From: an uncultured Bacteroides sp. | GTDB lineage: Bacteria > Bacteroidota > Bacteroidia > Bacteroidales > Bacteroidaceae | Direction: 5' to 3' | NCBI RefSeq assembly: GCF_910578895.1 | Contig: NZ_CAJTSC010000032.1 | Location: 1 to 41,142, forward strand | Length of the DNA stretch: 41,142 nucleotides | In this document: positions 25,930-33,221 of the stretch, in pieces | Position numbering within the stretch: the stretch's first letter is position 1 | How the letters are laid out: the number at the start of each line of letters is the position of its first letter | The notes under the pieces: model-generated | Seen by the model: the letters and a program-made list of their open reading frames with translations, nothing else | Databases searched by the model: none | What the model was told of the DNA's origin: nothing | Made by a program: the position numbers and the translations under genes

Positions 25930-26472
25930 ATGGGCATAGGAAAATCAAGGGGCACTTCACCTATAAATGTCAATGATATGCTGGAGAAAGTTGAAATCAA
26001 CCAGCAAATTGAGTCAGAAAAACAAGAAATTGATAAACTTCTCATAGAAATAAGAGAAGCAAAAGAAACGTTGATAAAGTTCAATGAGGATTTGGAGAAA
26101 GCCATCGCTGCCGAATGTCACATTGAAGGTGCGCTCAAAGCGGCAGCTGGTAGTTGTGATAATATAGTCAATGGCATCTGCAATGCCATTGTGAAAGCAG
26201 AACGAGACACGGAATTCAAGGCAACCATCACTCCCGAGCAGCTTACCGAACTTAGGCAACTCATAGACCATTCTATAAATAGTTGGACTTCAGTGTTGGC
26301 AAATCACCGTGCCGAACAAACGAAACTTATTACCGAACATGAATCCAATATGCGCAAAATGCTCAGACGGAATGAAGGCGTTTGGTATTCGGATTTCTGG
26401 ATGAAAGTCTTGGTGATATTCTTGCTCGTTTATACGGTGGGGGTGGGATTAGTGGTATATTGTGCCACATAA
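25930..26472 (+). CDS. Coiled-coil protein with C-terminal membrane anchor
   Basis: A 180-aa protein. Residues about 17-65 are a heptad-rich coiled coil (NQQIESEKQEIDKLLIEIRE). A second helical part spans 95-150, and FWMKVLVIFLLVYTVGVGLV at 157-176 is a single membrane helix with a very short tail. It starts 24 bases after the relaxase stop. Small membrane proteins of this shape often follow relaxase genes in Bacteroidetes mobilizable elements; a link to the mating pore is possible but not shown. I know no named family for it. Confidence 0.75.
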   Translation: MGIGKSRGTSPINVNDMLEKVEINQQIESEKQEIDKLLIEIREAKETLIKFNEDLEKAIAAECHIEGALKAAAGSCDNIVNGICNAIVKAERDTEFKATITPEQLTELRQLIDHSINSWTSVLANHRAEQTKLITEHESNMRKMLRRNEGVWYSDFWMKVLVIFLLVYTVGVGLVVYCAT

Positions 26473-26524
26473 AGTATCATTTGCAACGTAATAACAATAG
26501 GAAACAGTTTGGTCAGTCTCCTTT

Positions 26525-27757
26525 TTACCACCAAGAATTACGTCTCATATGTTCATGTAAAGGATTACAACGTTCTCCTTCTATGTAGAGATTGGCGCGT
26601 TTCAAACGAACAATAACCGCTTCTTGAGACACATTAAACTTGGACGATAATGCTCCAACTACTACGTTACAATCTCGTATATTGCATGGTTGATAATCGT
26701 GATAAAGTCTACCTGTTGTAATCCAATTTTCTTTGAAAAGCTTATTTACTTCTGCCATGAATGGAATATTAGGCATAAGAAGGTACGATGCAAAGGTGTT
26801 AGCCTGATACTCCATTCTACCATAAATTGATTTACTAATAATCGTATTCTTGTCACTTTCTCTGTCTTCAATTGAAAATAAGTTTTCTACGATAGACGAA
26901 TGTAAAGCTATATGTCCTAATTCATGAGCAATGGTAAAATTTTGACGATGTTTGCTCAATGTTGAATTAATAGTAATTACATGTTCTTTGAAATCGCATT
27001 TGCCTAAACAATCTTCTTGCATTTCAACAAAATCAAATTTGTAATTGGGAGCGATTAGAGAGAAACAACGATCTATAAAATTCTCATTTACTAAGTATTT
27101 AGTATTTTGCAGAATATCTTCCACTTTTTTACAAATCACATTATCTTCCATAAATGGTATATGTAATGCCTTTGACATCGGAATGCCGCATTCTTGTAAT
27201 AAATCCGAAACTGTAACAAACGAATTTCCAGAATATACTATTGGATAGCTAGTTGATGCTTCACCAGTTAAAACTTTATGTCCAAATTGATGCTGTTCAA
27301 AACTATTTATTTTTCTCCAAATAATCGTTTCCCAATCACTCTGTTCAGACAATACAACTAGTGCAATATTATCACTTTGAGCTAATGTAATCACTTGTTG
27401 AGTAAAACCTGCAGACGAAATCATTATACCACGAACTCCTGAACGCGGATAATCAGAAAGATTCCCCACAAACTCACGATATATAGAGTTATCAATCTTT
27501 CTTCCGTGATTTTTACATTCAACAACAAGAAGGTTACTCCATGTTTCCTTGTTTGAGTTAGAATATACTTCTATAGTTATATCTGGATTCAACATAACGT
27601 CAGGTGCAGTTTTACTGGCATATTGCTTGTGTAAAAAAATCTCGTTATACCGTGATACGCCAGGTATATCTTGATTTTTAATAAGCTCTTTTAATTTCTT
27701 GAAAACCAAATTCTCAAAATAATCTCCTTTATGTTGGTTGTTAAATTTTTTCGCCAT
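26525..27757 (-). CDS. Mrr-type nuclease fused to ImmA/IrrE metallopeptidase
   Basis: A 410-aa two-domain protein. Residues about 10-150 read as a PD-(D/E)xK nuclease of the Mrr_cat group: an Asp in the PDITIEVY strand near 60, LLVVECKNHGRKIDN (the ExK position near 80), then VRGIMISSAGFTQQVITLA. Residues about 190-390 are a COG2856 ImmA/IrrE-like zinc peptidase with TIAHELGHIALHS (HExxH near 276) and a downstream EYQANTFASYLLMP glutamate. ImmA-type peptidases cleave repressors or antitoxins. Here the fused nuclease suggests a self-regulated or signal-triggered effector. It ends the AT-rich cargo, 156 bases from the R-M operon, converging on the mobilization genes. No HTH partner lies next to it. 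Confidence 0.85.
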   Translation of the reverse strand: MAKKFNNQHKGDYFENLVFKKLKELIKNQDIPGVSRYNEIFLHKQYASKTAPDVMLNPDITIEVYSNSNKETWSNLLVVECKNHGRKIDNSIYREFVGNLSDYPRSGVRGIMISSAGFTQQVITLAQSDNIALVVLSEQSDWETIIWRKINSFEQHQFGHKVLTGEASTSYPIVYSGNSFVTVSDLLQECGIPMSKALHIPFMEDNVICKKVEDILQNTKYLVNENFIDRCFSLIAPNYKFDFVEMQEDCLGKCDFKEHVITINSTLSKHRQNFTIAHELGHIALHSSIVENLFSIEDRESDKNTIISKSIYGRMEYQANTFASYLLMPNIPFMAEVNKLFKENWITTGRLYHDYQPCNIRDCNVVVGALSSKFNVSQEAVIVRLKRANLYIEGERCNPLHEHMRRNSWW

Positions 27758-27913
27758 AAATTCTATCTTAGAACGTTATTACACAAGAATCTGTATGCAT
27801 ATTTTACGTTGTAAACATATCAGAAATATTGCTGACACGGTTTATTTTACAGGTCCAAGGAATACATACAATAGGACTCTGTTTCCATTTACATAAAATT
27901 GTGGACTGTGTCA

Positions 27914-28936
27914 TTAGATATTTGGCGCGAAGTGAGGCACATTGTCTATGTACTCTTCCTTACTTTGCTGTTCAATCGTAACTTTCTCCCATTTTATTTC
28001 TTTCAATCTTGTAGGTGCATTATCTGCATGAATTTCATATTTGATACACGGCAAATTAACAATTTCTTTAATTTCATCAATACACAATTTTAAAGAATGT
28101 TTTCTGTCGCACATACCTGGAAGTATTGGGTCATAACGAGCTGGACCATATAGGGGTCTTCCTAATTCAAAACCGACAACATCCCTAATTGTATTGTCCT
28201 CATATATCACAGAATAACCATCCTCTAAGTCATATTCTTTAGACTGTTCTACTATTTGCTGGGGAATATAAATATAGAAATTTACATACTTTGCAAGAAT
28301 TTGCCCATTATTTACAGCCCGAAATTTTAAGGTGTATTCATATCTCGTACTCCTTTCTTCTATTTTGTTTGCTGTAAAGAGACCAAAAGGAGTTTTATTT
28401 TGAGTTACATCTATTTTTGTGACTAACAAAGTGAAATCAATATCAATTATTGGAGTTTTGCTCCGATTCATTACGTCTCTAATTTCATAATCCTCCATAG
28501 CCTCTACTGTGGCATTTCTCCTTTTATAATAAACATGTGAAAGCCTATTTTGATGTGCAGTATTGCTGCGAGGTACAGAAACAACATAAAAACCACTTTC
28601 TTCGTCATGTGATATATATGTGATTTCCAACCCTTCAATTTTTGGCTGAATATTTGATGATAAAAGTTGAGATAGTTTGTCTTTTGACATTTCTGTATTT
28701 GGTATAGGGAGCAATTCTTTAGGTATAGAATTTCCCCCTTCACTCTCTTTTTCTCTTATTCCAAATATAATAGTACCTCCATTGGAATTAGCCAATGCAC
28801 TAATGTCTTTAGCCAATTCTTCTTTCCATTTTGGATTTTGTTTTGCAAAAGAACCCTTATATTCCAAAACGGTTGATTCTTCTATTTCGTTTTGGATAAG
28901 TTTTTGTAAATCATTTATTGTTTTTATCTGCTGCAT
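27914..28936 (-). CDS. AlbA_2/Schlafen-domain protein in the R-M operon
   Basis: A 340-aa protein whose residues about 15-160 form an AlbA_2 (Schlafen AlbA) domain: ESTVLEYKGSF at the start, DISALANSNGGTIIFGIRE, a GLEITYI strand, then HVYYKRRNATVEAM. The C-terminal half (about 165-340) is beta-rich and unlike the GHKL/winged-helix tail of the chromosomal AlbA_2 protein at 2609. I do not recognise it. The gene begins 2 bases after the SacI-like endonuclease stop, so the two are almost certainly co-transcribed and coupled. AlbA_2 domains bind nucleic acids and in eukaryotic SLFN proteins cleave tRNA/rRNA. Whether this one is a nuclease, an accessory restriction factor or a backup toxin is open. 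Confidence 0.82.
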   Translation of the reverse strand: MQQIKTINDLQKLIQNEIEESTVLEYKGSFAKQNPKWKEELAKDISALANSNGGTIIFGIREKESEGGNSIPKELLPIPNTEMSKDKLSQLLSSNIQPKIEGLEITYISHDEESGFYVVSVPRSNTAHQNRLSHVYYKRRNATVEAMEDYEIRDVMNRSKTPIIDIDFTLLVTKIDVTQNKTPFGLFTANKIEERSTRYEYTLKFRAVNNGQILAKYVNFYIYIPQQIVEQSKEYDLEDGYSVIYEDNTIRDVVGFELGRPLYGPARYDPILPGMCDRKHSLKLCIDEIKEIVNLPCIKYEIHADNAPTRLKEIKWEKVTIEQQSKEEYIDNVPHFAPNI

Positions 28937-28938
28937 GA

Positions 28939-30018
28939 TTATAAGCCAAATTCAATTGTACATGTTTTAATCCATTCAATAGTATCATCTTTAGCATTTA
29001 TCTGTTTGGCATACTCCAATAACAGATGAGCCAATTGATTTATTGAGACATCTCCATTCATAGAATATAGACGCATACGTACAAAATCAAGGATTGATAC
29101 TACTGAACAAAAATATCCTTTTTTCCCGAGTACAGCTGCCGTTTCATGTACTTCATGCTGTTCAAAGTTAACATGCTTGCCAAATATAAAAAGGCTTTTT
29201 TCTATCTGAGCTTGTGCAAATTTTGCAATAGCGTGTTCCACATCTTCTTTTGTAAAGTCTTTATCCTTAACTTCGATAGATGACACCAATTGTTCCGCAT
29301 TGTCAAAAATGTCAATATCGCCAACCTCCTTTGAAGATGCCCCACTTTCATTAACTTTATGCGGAACCACAGTCTTTGCCCCTTTATAATAAAGGTGTTC
29401 TATAGCAGCAACAACTAATGGACACATTTCACCTTCAAATGAGTTTTTAATGAGAGTATTCACATAGTCTAGGATGGATTGAGGATTTGTTTCATCCTCA
29501 ATCTCCAAATCTGGAATTGAATACTTTTCCTTAACTTCACTATAGATATGTTGCAAGGTATACAAAGCTGACGATAAGTATATCTGTGCTTGTTCCTTTG
29601 TTTTGATTTCCGACAAAGTATTTATCATACTTTCAAGAATTTTCGAATCGTTACCACTTCTAACGGCATTAGTCATAGCCAGTCGTTGGAAACGGGCAGG
29701 TTTATTCAAGAAGGGTTCGTTTGAACCGCCAAGACTATTAGGGTAAGTACTCCTTTCAAATGGAACTATTACCTTATGACATAGGCTTCTTGCATCATAT
29801 GCTCCAACGGAGCTATCTTTTGCTTGAAGGCTCAAAATATCAACATCTTTATTGACGCTCTTAGCTAACAATGCCGTAACCAATACATATCTGTATGTCT
29901 TATGAGAACCTTTTAGTATAAAATCTATAGAGACTCCAATAGGATCGTTTTGAAATATAGGTTTTTCATTAGTCTTTAGAAGAATCTTTTCCGCCTCTTC
30001 TTTATCAATTTTCTGCAT
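28939..30018 (-). CDS. SacI-family type II restriction endonuclease
   Basis: A 359-aa protein matching the SacI-type restriction enzyme family as I remember it. The signature region GAYDARSLCHKVIVPFER is near residues 72-89 and SLGGSNEPFLNKPARF follows. The likely PD-(D/E)xK core is VGDIDIF (about 231-237) with SIEVKDKDF (about 247-255). The ATG at 30018 is used; a TTG at 30030 is less likely. It overlaps the methyltransferase end by 14 bases. SacI cuts GAGCTC; shared specificity is only inferred. The preceding C5 methyltransferase would protect self DNA. Confidence 0.8.
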   Translation of the reverse strand: MQKIDKEEAEKILLKTNEKPIFQNDPIGVSIDFILKGSHKTYRYVLVTALLAKSVNKDVDILSLQAKDSSVGAYDARSLCHKVIVPFERSTYPNSLGGSNEPFLNKPARFQRLAMTNAVRSGNDSKILESMINTLSEIKTKEQAQIYLSSALYTLQHIYSEVKEKYSIPDLEIEDETNPQSILDYVNTLIKNSFEGEMCPLVVAAIEHLYYKGAKTVVPHKVNESGASSKEVGDIDIFDNAEQLVSSIEVKDKDFTKEDVEHAIAKFAQAQIEKSLFIFGKHVNFEQHEVHETAAVLGKKGYFCSVVSILDFVRMRLYSMNGDVSINQLAHLLLEYAKQINAKDDTIEWIKTCTIEFGL

Positions 30019-31138
30019 AACAAAAATCAAATAAATTATGTTCTTTAGATTGATAAATTACATTTTCATCACCATTAAGAACGTTAATAACCATTGTTGC
30101 AACAGCCTTAGCCATATTACATGGAACTGCATTTCCTATTTGAGTATATTTCGATGATTGAGAACCACAGAATTTATATTCTATAGGAAACGTTTGTAAG
30201 ATTGCTGCTTCTTCCACAGTCATTCTTCTTAAAAAAGAAGGAGCTTCCATAAATGCTGCTTTAGTAGGATCTTTCATAATTTCATCATGGTAAGTTACAA
30301 TCCAAGGAGCGCAATTTTCATATAGCTCTTTTTCATCAATGATGGGTGTTTTATTTCCTCCCATTGAAGCTGGTAATGTCGCGCTATATCCATCTATACG
30401 AGTAGGTCTCCCCAAACCATTAAATAACATACCTGCATAAGGAGACTTGCGCAGTATTGGATTTGATGCCAATGTTATTTTCGCTCTACATGTACTAGGA
30501 TTGTTGCCGTATCCTGCCTTATCCAACACTTGCAATGCCTCACGAACAGTTGGAGCTTTATGGGAATAGTGCTTTATCATCTTTTCCCAATTTGGCACAT
30601 TATTACAATTTCCTTTTATTCCAATAACAAAAATTCTCTCCCTAGCTTGTGGCACATCATAGTCAGAAGCATTAAGAATTATAAAATTGACAGAATACCC
30701 TAAGTTTCGGAACTCCAATAATAATTTTTCTCTTATCGGTTTCCATTTATCAAGAAGTCCTAAAGCCTTAACATTTTCCATGATGAATGCTTTTGGTTTA
30801 ACCTTTGAAACAACCTTTACATAGCTCCAAATCAATTGGCTTCTTTTGTCATTTACATCCATCTTTCCTGCCACGGAAAAACCTTGACATGGAGGACCAC
30901 CAATAACCATATCAACATCTTCAATTCCGTCAAGTCTATTCATGACAGAATTAATATCACCGTTTATAATATGGCTACCAATATTAGTTGAGTATGACAT
31001 ACAAGCTTCTTTCATCATATCATTTGCGAATACGATATGTGCTCCTGCCATAATTGCCCCAATATCCAAACCTCCTGCTCCAGAAAAAAGCGAAATTGTC
31101 TTGATTTTGTTGGTATTGTTACGTTCTTTTATAGTCAT
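30005..31138 (-). CDS. DNA (cytosine-5) methyltransferase
   Basis: A 377-aa C5-MTase that transfers methyl from SAM to cytosine. Motif I is ISLFSGAGGLDIGA (from residue 15), motif IV is GGPPCQGFSVAG with the catalytic Cys84, motif VI is IMENVKAL (about 119), and motif VIII is QARERIFVIG (about 168). The target-recognition region lies between about 195 and 310, and motifs IX-X (QIGNAVPCNMAKAV) are at the end. The full set suggests an active enzyme. It overlaps the regulator upstream by ATGA and the endonuclease downstream by 14 bases, the standard C-M-R order. Confidence 0.95.
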   Translation of the reverse strand: MTIKERNNTNKIKTISLFSGAGGLDIGAIMAGAHIVFANDMMKEACMSYSTNIGSHIINGDINSVMNRLDGIEDVDMVIGGPPCQGFSVAGKMDVNDKRSQLIWSYVKVVSKVKPKAFIMENVKALGLLDKWKPIREKLLLEFRNLGYSVNFIILNASDYDVPQARERIFVIGIKGNCNNVPNWEKMIKHYSHKAPTVREALQVLDKAGYGNNPSTCRAKITLASNPILRKSPYAGMLFNGLGRPTRIDGYSATLPASMGGNKTPIIDEKELYENCAPWIVTYHDEIMKDPTKAAFMEAPSFLRRMTVEEAAILQTFPIEYKFCGSQSSKYTQIGNAVPCNMAKAVATMVINVLNGDENVIYQSKEHNLFDFCYAEN

Positions 31139-31344
31139 TGCTTTATATCGTTTATTAAATCCTTAGGACTAATTTCTAATGCTTTGGCTATTTCAACCAA
31201 TTGTTCAAGTGATGGCTGGGTTTTATTTTGTACCCATCGGCTTATTGTAATATCACTTTTGCCCGTTTTTTCTGCAAGCCAACGGTTTGTCTTATTTTGC
31301 TCTGCTAAAGCTATTTTTATTCTGTTAATGTATTCCTTACACAT
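31135..31344 (-). CDS. Small XRE-family regulator (controller-protein-like)
   Basis: A 69-aa single-domain helix-turn-helix protein: RWLAEKTGKSDITISRWVQN is the core two helices, and SLEQLVEIAKALEISPKDLI the C-terminal helices. It starts the restriction-modification operon, and its TGA overlaps the methyltransferase ATG. Small XRE proteins in this position (C proteins) delay endonuclease expression until DNA is methylated. I could not identify a clear C-box; the leader upstream has several AT-rich palindromic stretches. Confidence 0.88.
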   Translation of the reverse strand: MCKEYINRIKIALAEQNKTNRWLAEKTGKSDITISRWVQNKTQPSLEQLVEIAKALEISPKDLINDIKQ

Positions 31345-31366
31345 GGCGTATAATCTTATTACGATA

Positions 31367-31374
31367 CAAAATTA
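31367..31374 (-). promoter_or_regulatory. Possible -7 box of the R-M operon
   Basis: On the minus strand these bases read TAATTTTG (TAnnTTTG), 23 bases before the regulator ATG. No TTTG is at the right -33 distance, which would suit a promoter that needs an activator. Confidence 0.45.
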
Positions 31375-31475
31375 TCAAAAATCAGCAAAATATAGTCGTT
31401 ATATGATGATTATTTTCCAAAAACATTCCTATTTTAGATATTTCCTATGTTGATCGGATAAAGTATCGTGAAAGG

Positions 31476-31647
31476 GTCAGAGTCACCAAACCATTGTCAG
31501 AGTGTCTAAGTTTGGTGTCTGAGTTTGAACTAAAAGTGTCAGAGTTAGTGTCTAAGTTGGTTTCAGAAGTGTCCAAGTTGGTGTCTAAGTCGACATATGA
31601 ATGACAAGTATGGTGTCAGAGTTGGAGTCAAAAGTGTCAGAGTGTCC
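31476..31647. repeat. Degenerate array of GTGTCAGAGTT / GTGTCTAAGTTGG words
   Basis: About ten copies of an 11-13-base word (GTGTCAGAGTT, GTGTCTAAGTTTG, GTGTCCAAGTTG and similar) fill 172 bases between the R-M promoter region and the right end of the element. All face the same way and none lies in a credible gene. See finding. Confidence 0.75.
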
Positions 31648-31758
31648 TTACTGTCTATATTTAGAGTGGAAATACATTTTTACTTGGCATTATGTCTTAT
31701 GCACCATACCATGGAACTACATTTCGCATAACTCCGGATGGCAATCTGGCAGTTTTCT

Positions 31759-31793
31759 GCGTAAACAATGCGTAAACAAACGGTTTCAGTTAG
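31759..31793. repeat. Arm-type repeat, right end
   Basis: Same orientation and nearly the same sequence as 17786-17820, beginning GCGTAAACAATGCGTAAACA. It lies about 100 bases inside the right att core. Confidence 0.7.
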
Positions 31794-31894
31794 GGGTATT
31801 TGGTGAGTTTCATAGAGGATAGCGAATTTTGCAACTAACTGACATTCAGTAAATATTAACGAAACAAACTATTACAGAATATCATCTTATCGTT

Positions 31895-31937
31895 CTCATA
31901 ATCTGGAGGTCCCTGGTTCAAGCCCAGGCTGGTCCAC
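31895..31937. repeat. attR core (second copy of the tRNA 3' end)
   Basis: Exact 43-base copy of 17693-17735, here without the 5' half of a tRNA. It marks the right boundary of the integrated element. Confidence 0.93.
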
Positions 31938-31961
31938 AAGACATAAAGCAAAGAAAACCAG

Positions 31962-31993
31962 GCCGTTACAAGCAACCTTGTAGCGGCTTTTTT
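31962..31993 (+). terminator. Hairpin with T-run after attR
   Basis: GCCGTTACAAG (31962-31972) pairs with CTTGTAGCGGC (31977-31987, one G-U), followed by six T. Before the first element arrived this was the tRNA's terminator. Confidence 0.75.
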
Positions 31994-32030
31994 CTTGCAC
32001 ACCGAAACTCCTTGCACACAATTTACACAC
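31994..32030. repeat. TTGCACAC-type repeats next to attR
   Basis: CTTGCACAC at 31994 and 32011, then TTTACACAC at 32022. Placed as the GCGTAAACA repeats are at the first element's left end, they are candidate arm sites of another integrase. Confidence 0.5.
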
Positions 32031-32227
32031 AACCTCTGGAAAGTGGTGATAATCAATAACAAACGTGACACACCAGTAAATGATATTCTTTTTCTTTTAG
32101 TTTCTTCTATTGGCAAGAGTTCTCTCCGATTCATGCCCATGATGAGGTTTTCGCATATAATTTGCACAAACGGATATAGGAAAAGAGATAAGCTACACAC
32201 CGGTAGTTATCCCTTTTCTTCTCAAAA

Positions 32228-33208
32228 TTATTTTTTGATTGGGGAAATGAGCTTGTATTCTGCGGCTATTTCAAATAAGCGGTCACTATTATATCGATAC
32301 CGTCCAATTATCATAACGGAATATTCCCTATCAGTTTCATCATAATCATAATTGGGATAAAAACTACTGACCTTATGAAATAAAGCCCTACCTTCCTCAC
32401 CAAACATATTCTTAATAATATTGCCAATGGCAATCCAATCATTGTAGTAATAAGTAATATCCACTTGATTTCTGATTATTTCATTCAATAGCCGTTCAAC
32501 CTTTTGTTTCTTTGTTAAAGGAGTGGCGCTTTCCAAAACCAAATTACTTGGACGAAGAAATGTTTCTATAACGCTGGGAATAAGAATCGTTTGGGGTTTA
32601 GGTGGTTTCGTTTTAGATCTCTGTTTTGGCTTATAAATATATTCCACTGCTTTTGATTTTGGCTCAGACATATAAACTTCCGCATGTTTATTGACATACG
32701 GTTGCGTATCATGCGAAAGGAAGCGTAAACGGCATATATCGCCACAGCTTTTGTCTATAATGATACCCATTTCTTCAAAATCGTTTTTAATAGATTCAAA
32801 GACATTCTTATGATTAGTAGGGTCTGCATAAGGAATGATACAGAACAAGCCATTTCCGCTTGCAGACAAACCACAATACATAATATAAGGCAGTTCACCC
32901 AACTTAATCTTAAGGTCTTCTATGTTTGATATTGACGGGTTATCTTTTCCGTCAATATCAATACAAATCAAATTCGTATACTCGTAAATTTTTTCAGTTC
33001 GTCGTTCAGAACAAACACAACTGACAGTTATTGCAGGAAGAAGTTCTTTCAATTCTCGCCGTTTCATCGAATCAGATTCATTCCGAAGTTCTTTGATTAA
33101 AACAGTACGATAGTCCTCTAAGAACAACCAATCCCACAAGTTCACTACTCCGCTTGCATAACGACTTTGCGCACTTTCAAACATTGATACTTTTATGATA
33201 TTTTCCAT
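32228..33208 (-). CDS. VirE N-terminal domain protein (primase-associated)
   Basis: A 326-aa protein. The ATG at 33208 (MENIIKVSMFESA) is preferred; an ATG at 33232 would overlap the upstream gene by 11 bases. Residues about 60-190 form the VirE_N/BT4734-like fold: the strand ICIDIDGKDNP with acidic residues, LPYIMYCGLSASGNGLFCIIP, then CGDICRLRFLSHD. This domain is related to archaeo-eukaryotic primase small subunits. The C-terminal 130 residues (PLTKKQKVERLLNEI onward) are a primase-C-terminal-like helical region with an aromatic YYNDWIAIGN stretch. It follows the helicase gene directly, so the pair is a replication module. Confidence 0.85.
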   Translation of the reverse strand: MENIIKVSMFESAQSRYASGVVNLWDWLFLEDYRTVLIKELRNESDSMKRRELKELLPAITVSCVCSERRTEKIYEYTNLICIDIDGKDNPSISNIEDLKIKLGELPYIMYCGLSASGNGLFCIIPYADPTNHKNVFESIKNDFEEMGIIIDKSCGDICRLRFLSHDTQPYVNKHAEVYMSEPKSKAVEYIYKPKQRSKTKPPKPQTILIPSVIETFLRPSNLVLESATPLTKKQKVERLLNEIIRNQVDITYYYNDWIAIGNIIKNMFGEEGRALFHKVSSFYPNYDYDETDREYSVMIIGRYRYNSDRLFEIAAEYKLISPIKK

Positions 33209-33221
33209 ATTTCTTACTTTT

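Larger units (their letters stand above)
17693..31937. mobile_element. 14.2-kb integrative mobilizable element
   Basis: The boundaries are a 43-bp perfect direct repeat of the tRNA 3' end. A tyrosine integrase lies next to the left copy. It carries a VapE-type helicase, a MobC/MobA pair with a candidate oriT, and a restriction-modification cargo, and has no conjugation (Tra) genes. This is the layout of Bacteroides mobilizable units that need a helper conjugative transposon. Base composition falls sharply from the integrase/mobilization half to the AT-rich cargo (26525-31344), suggesting the cargo came from elsewhere. Confidence 0.9.

Noticed and set aside
26525..27757. ImmA with adjacent HTH repressor as a prophage switch
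   Set aside because: No HTH gene neighbours it, and the peptidase is fused to a nuclease instead.
17693..31937. Self-transmissible conjugative transposon
   Set aside because: No tra genes, coupling protein or TraG-like ATPase were found; only mobilization genes are present.
31994..32030. Residual integrase gene between attR and VirE_N gene
   Set aside because: No frame in 31938-32227 has integrase-like motifs; it is non-coding.
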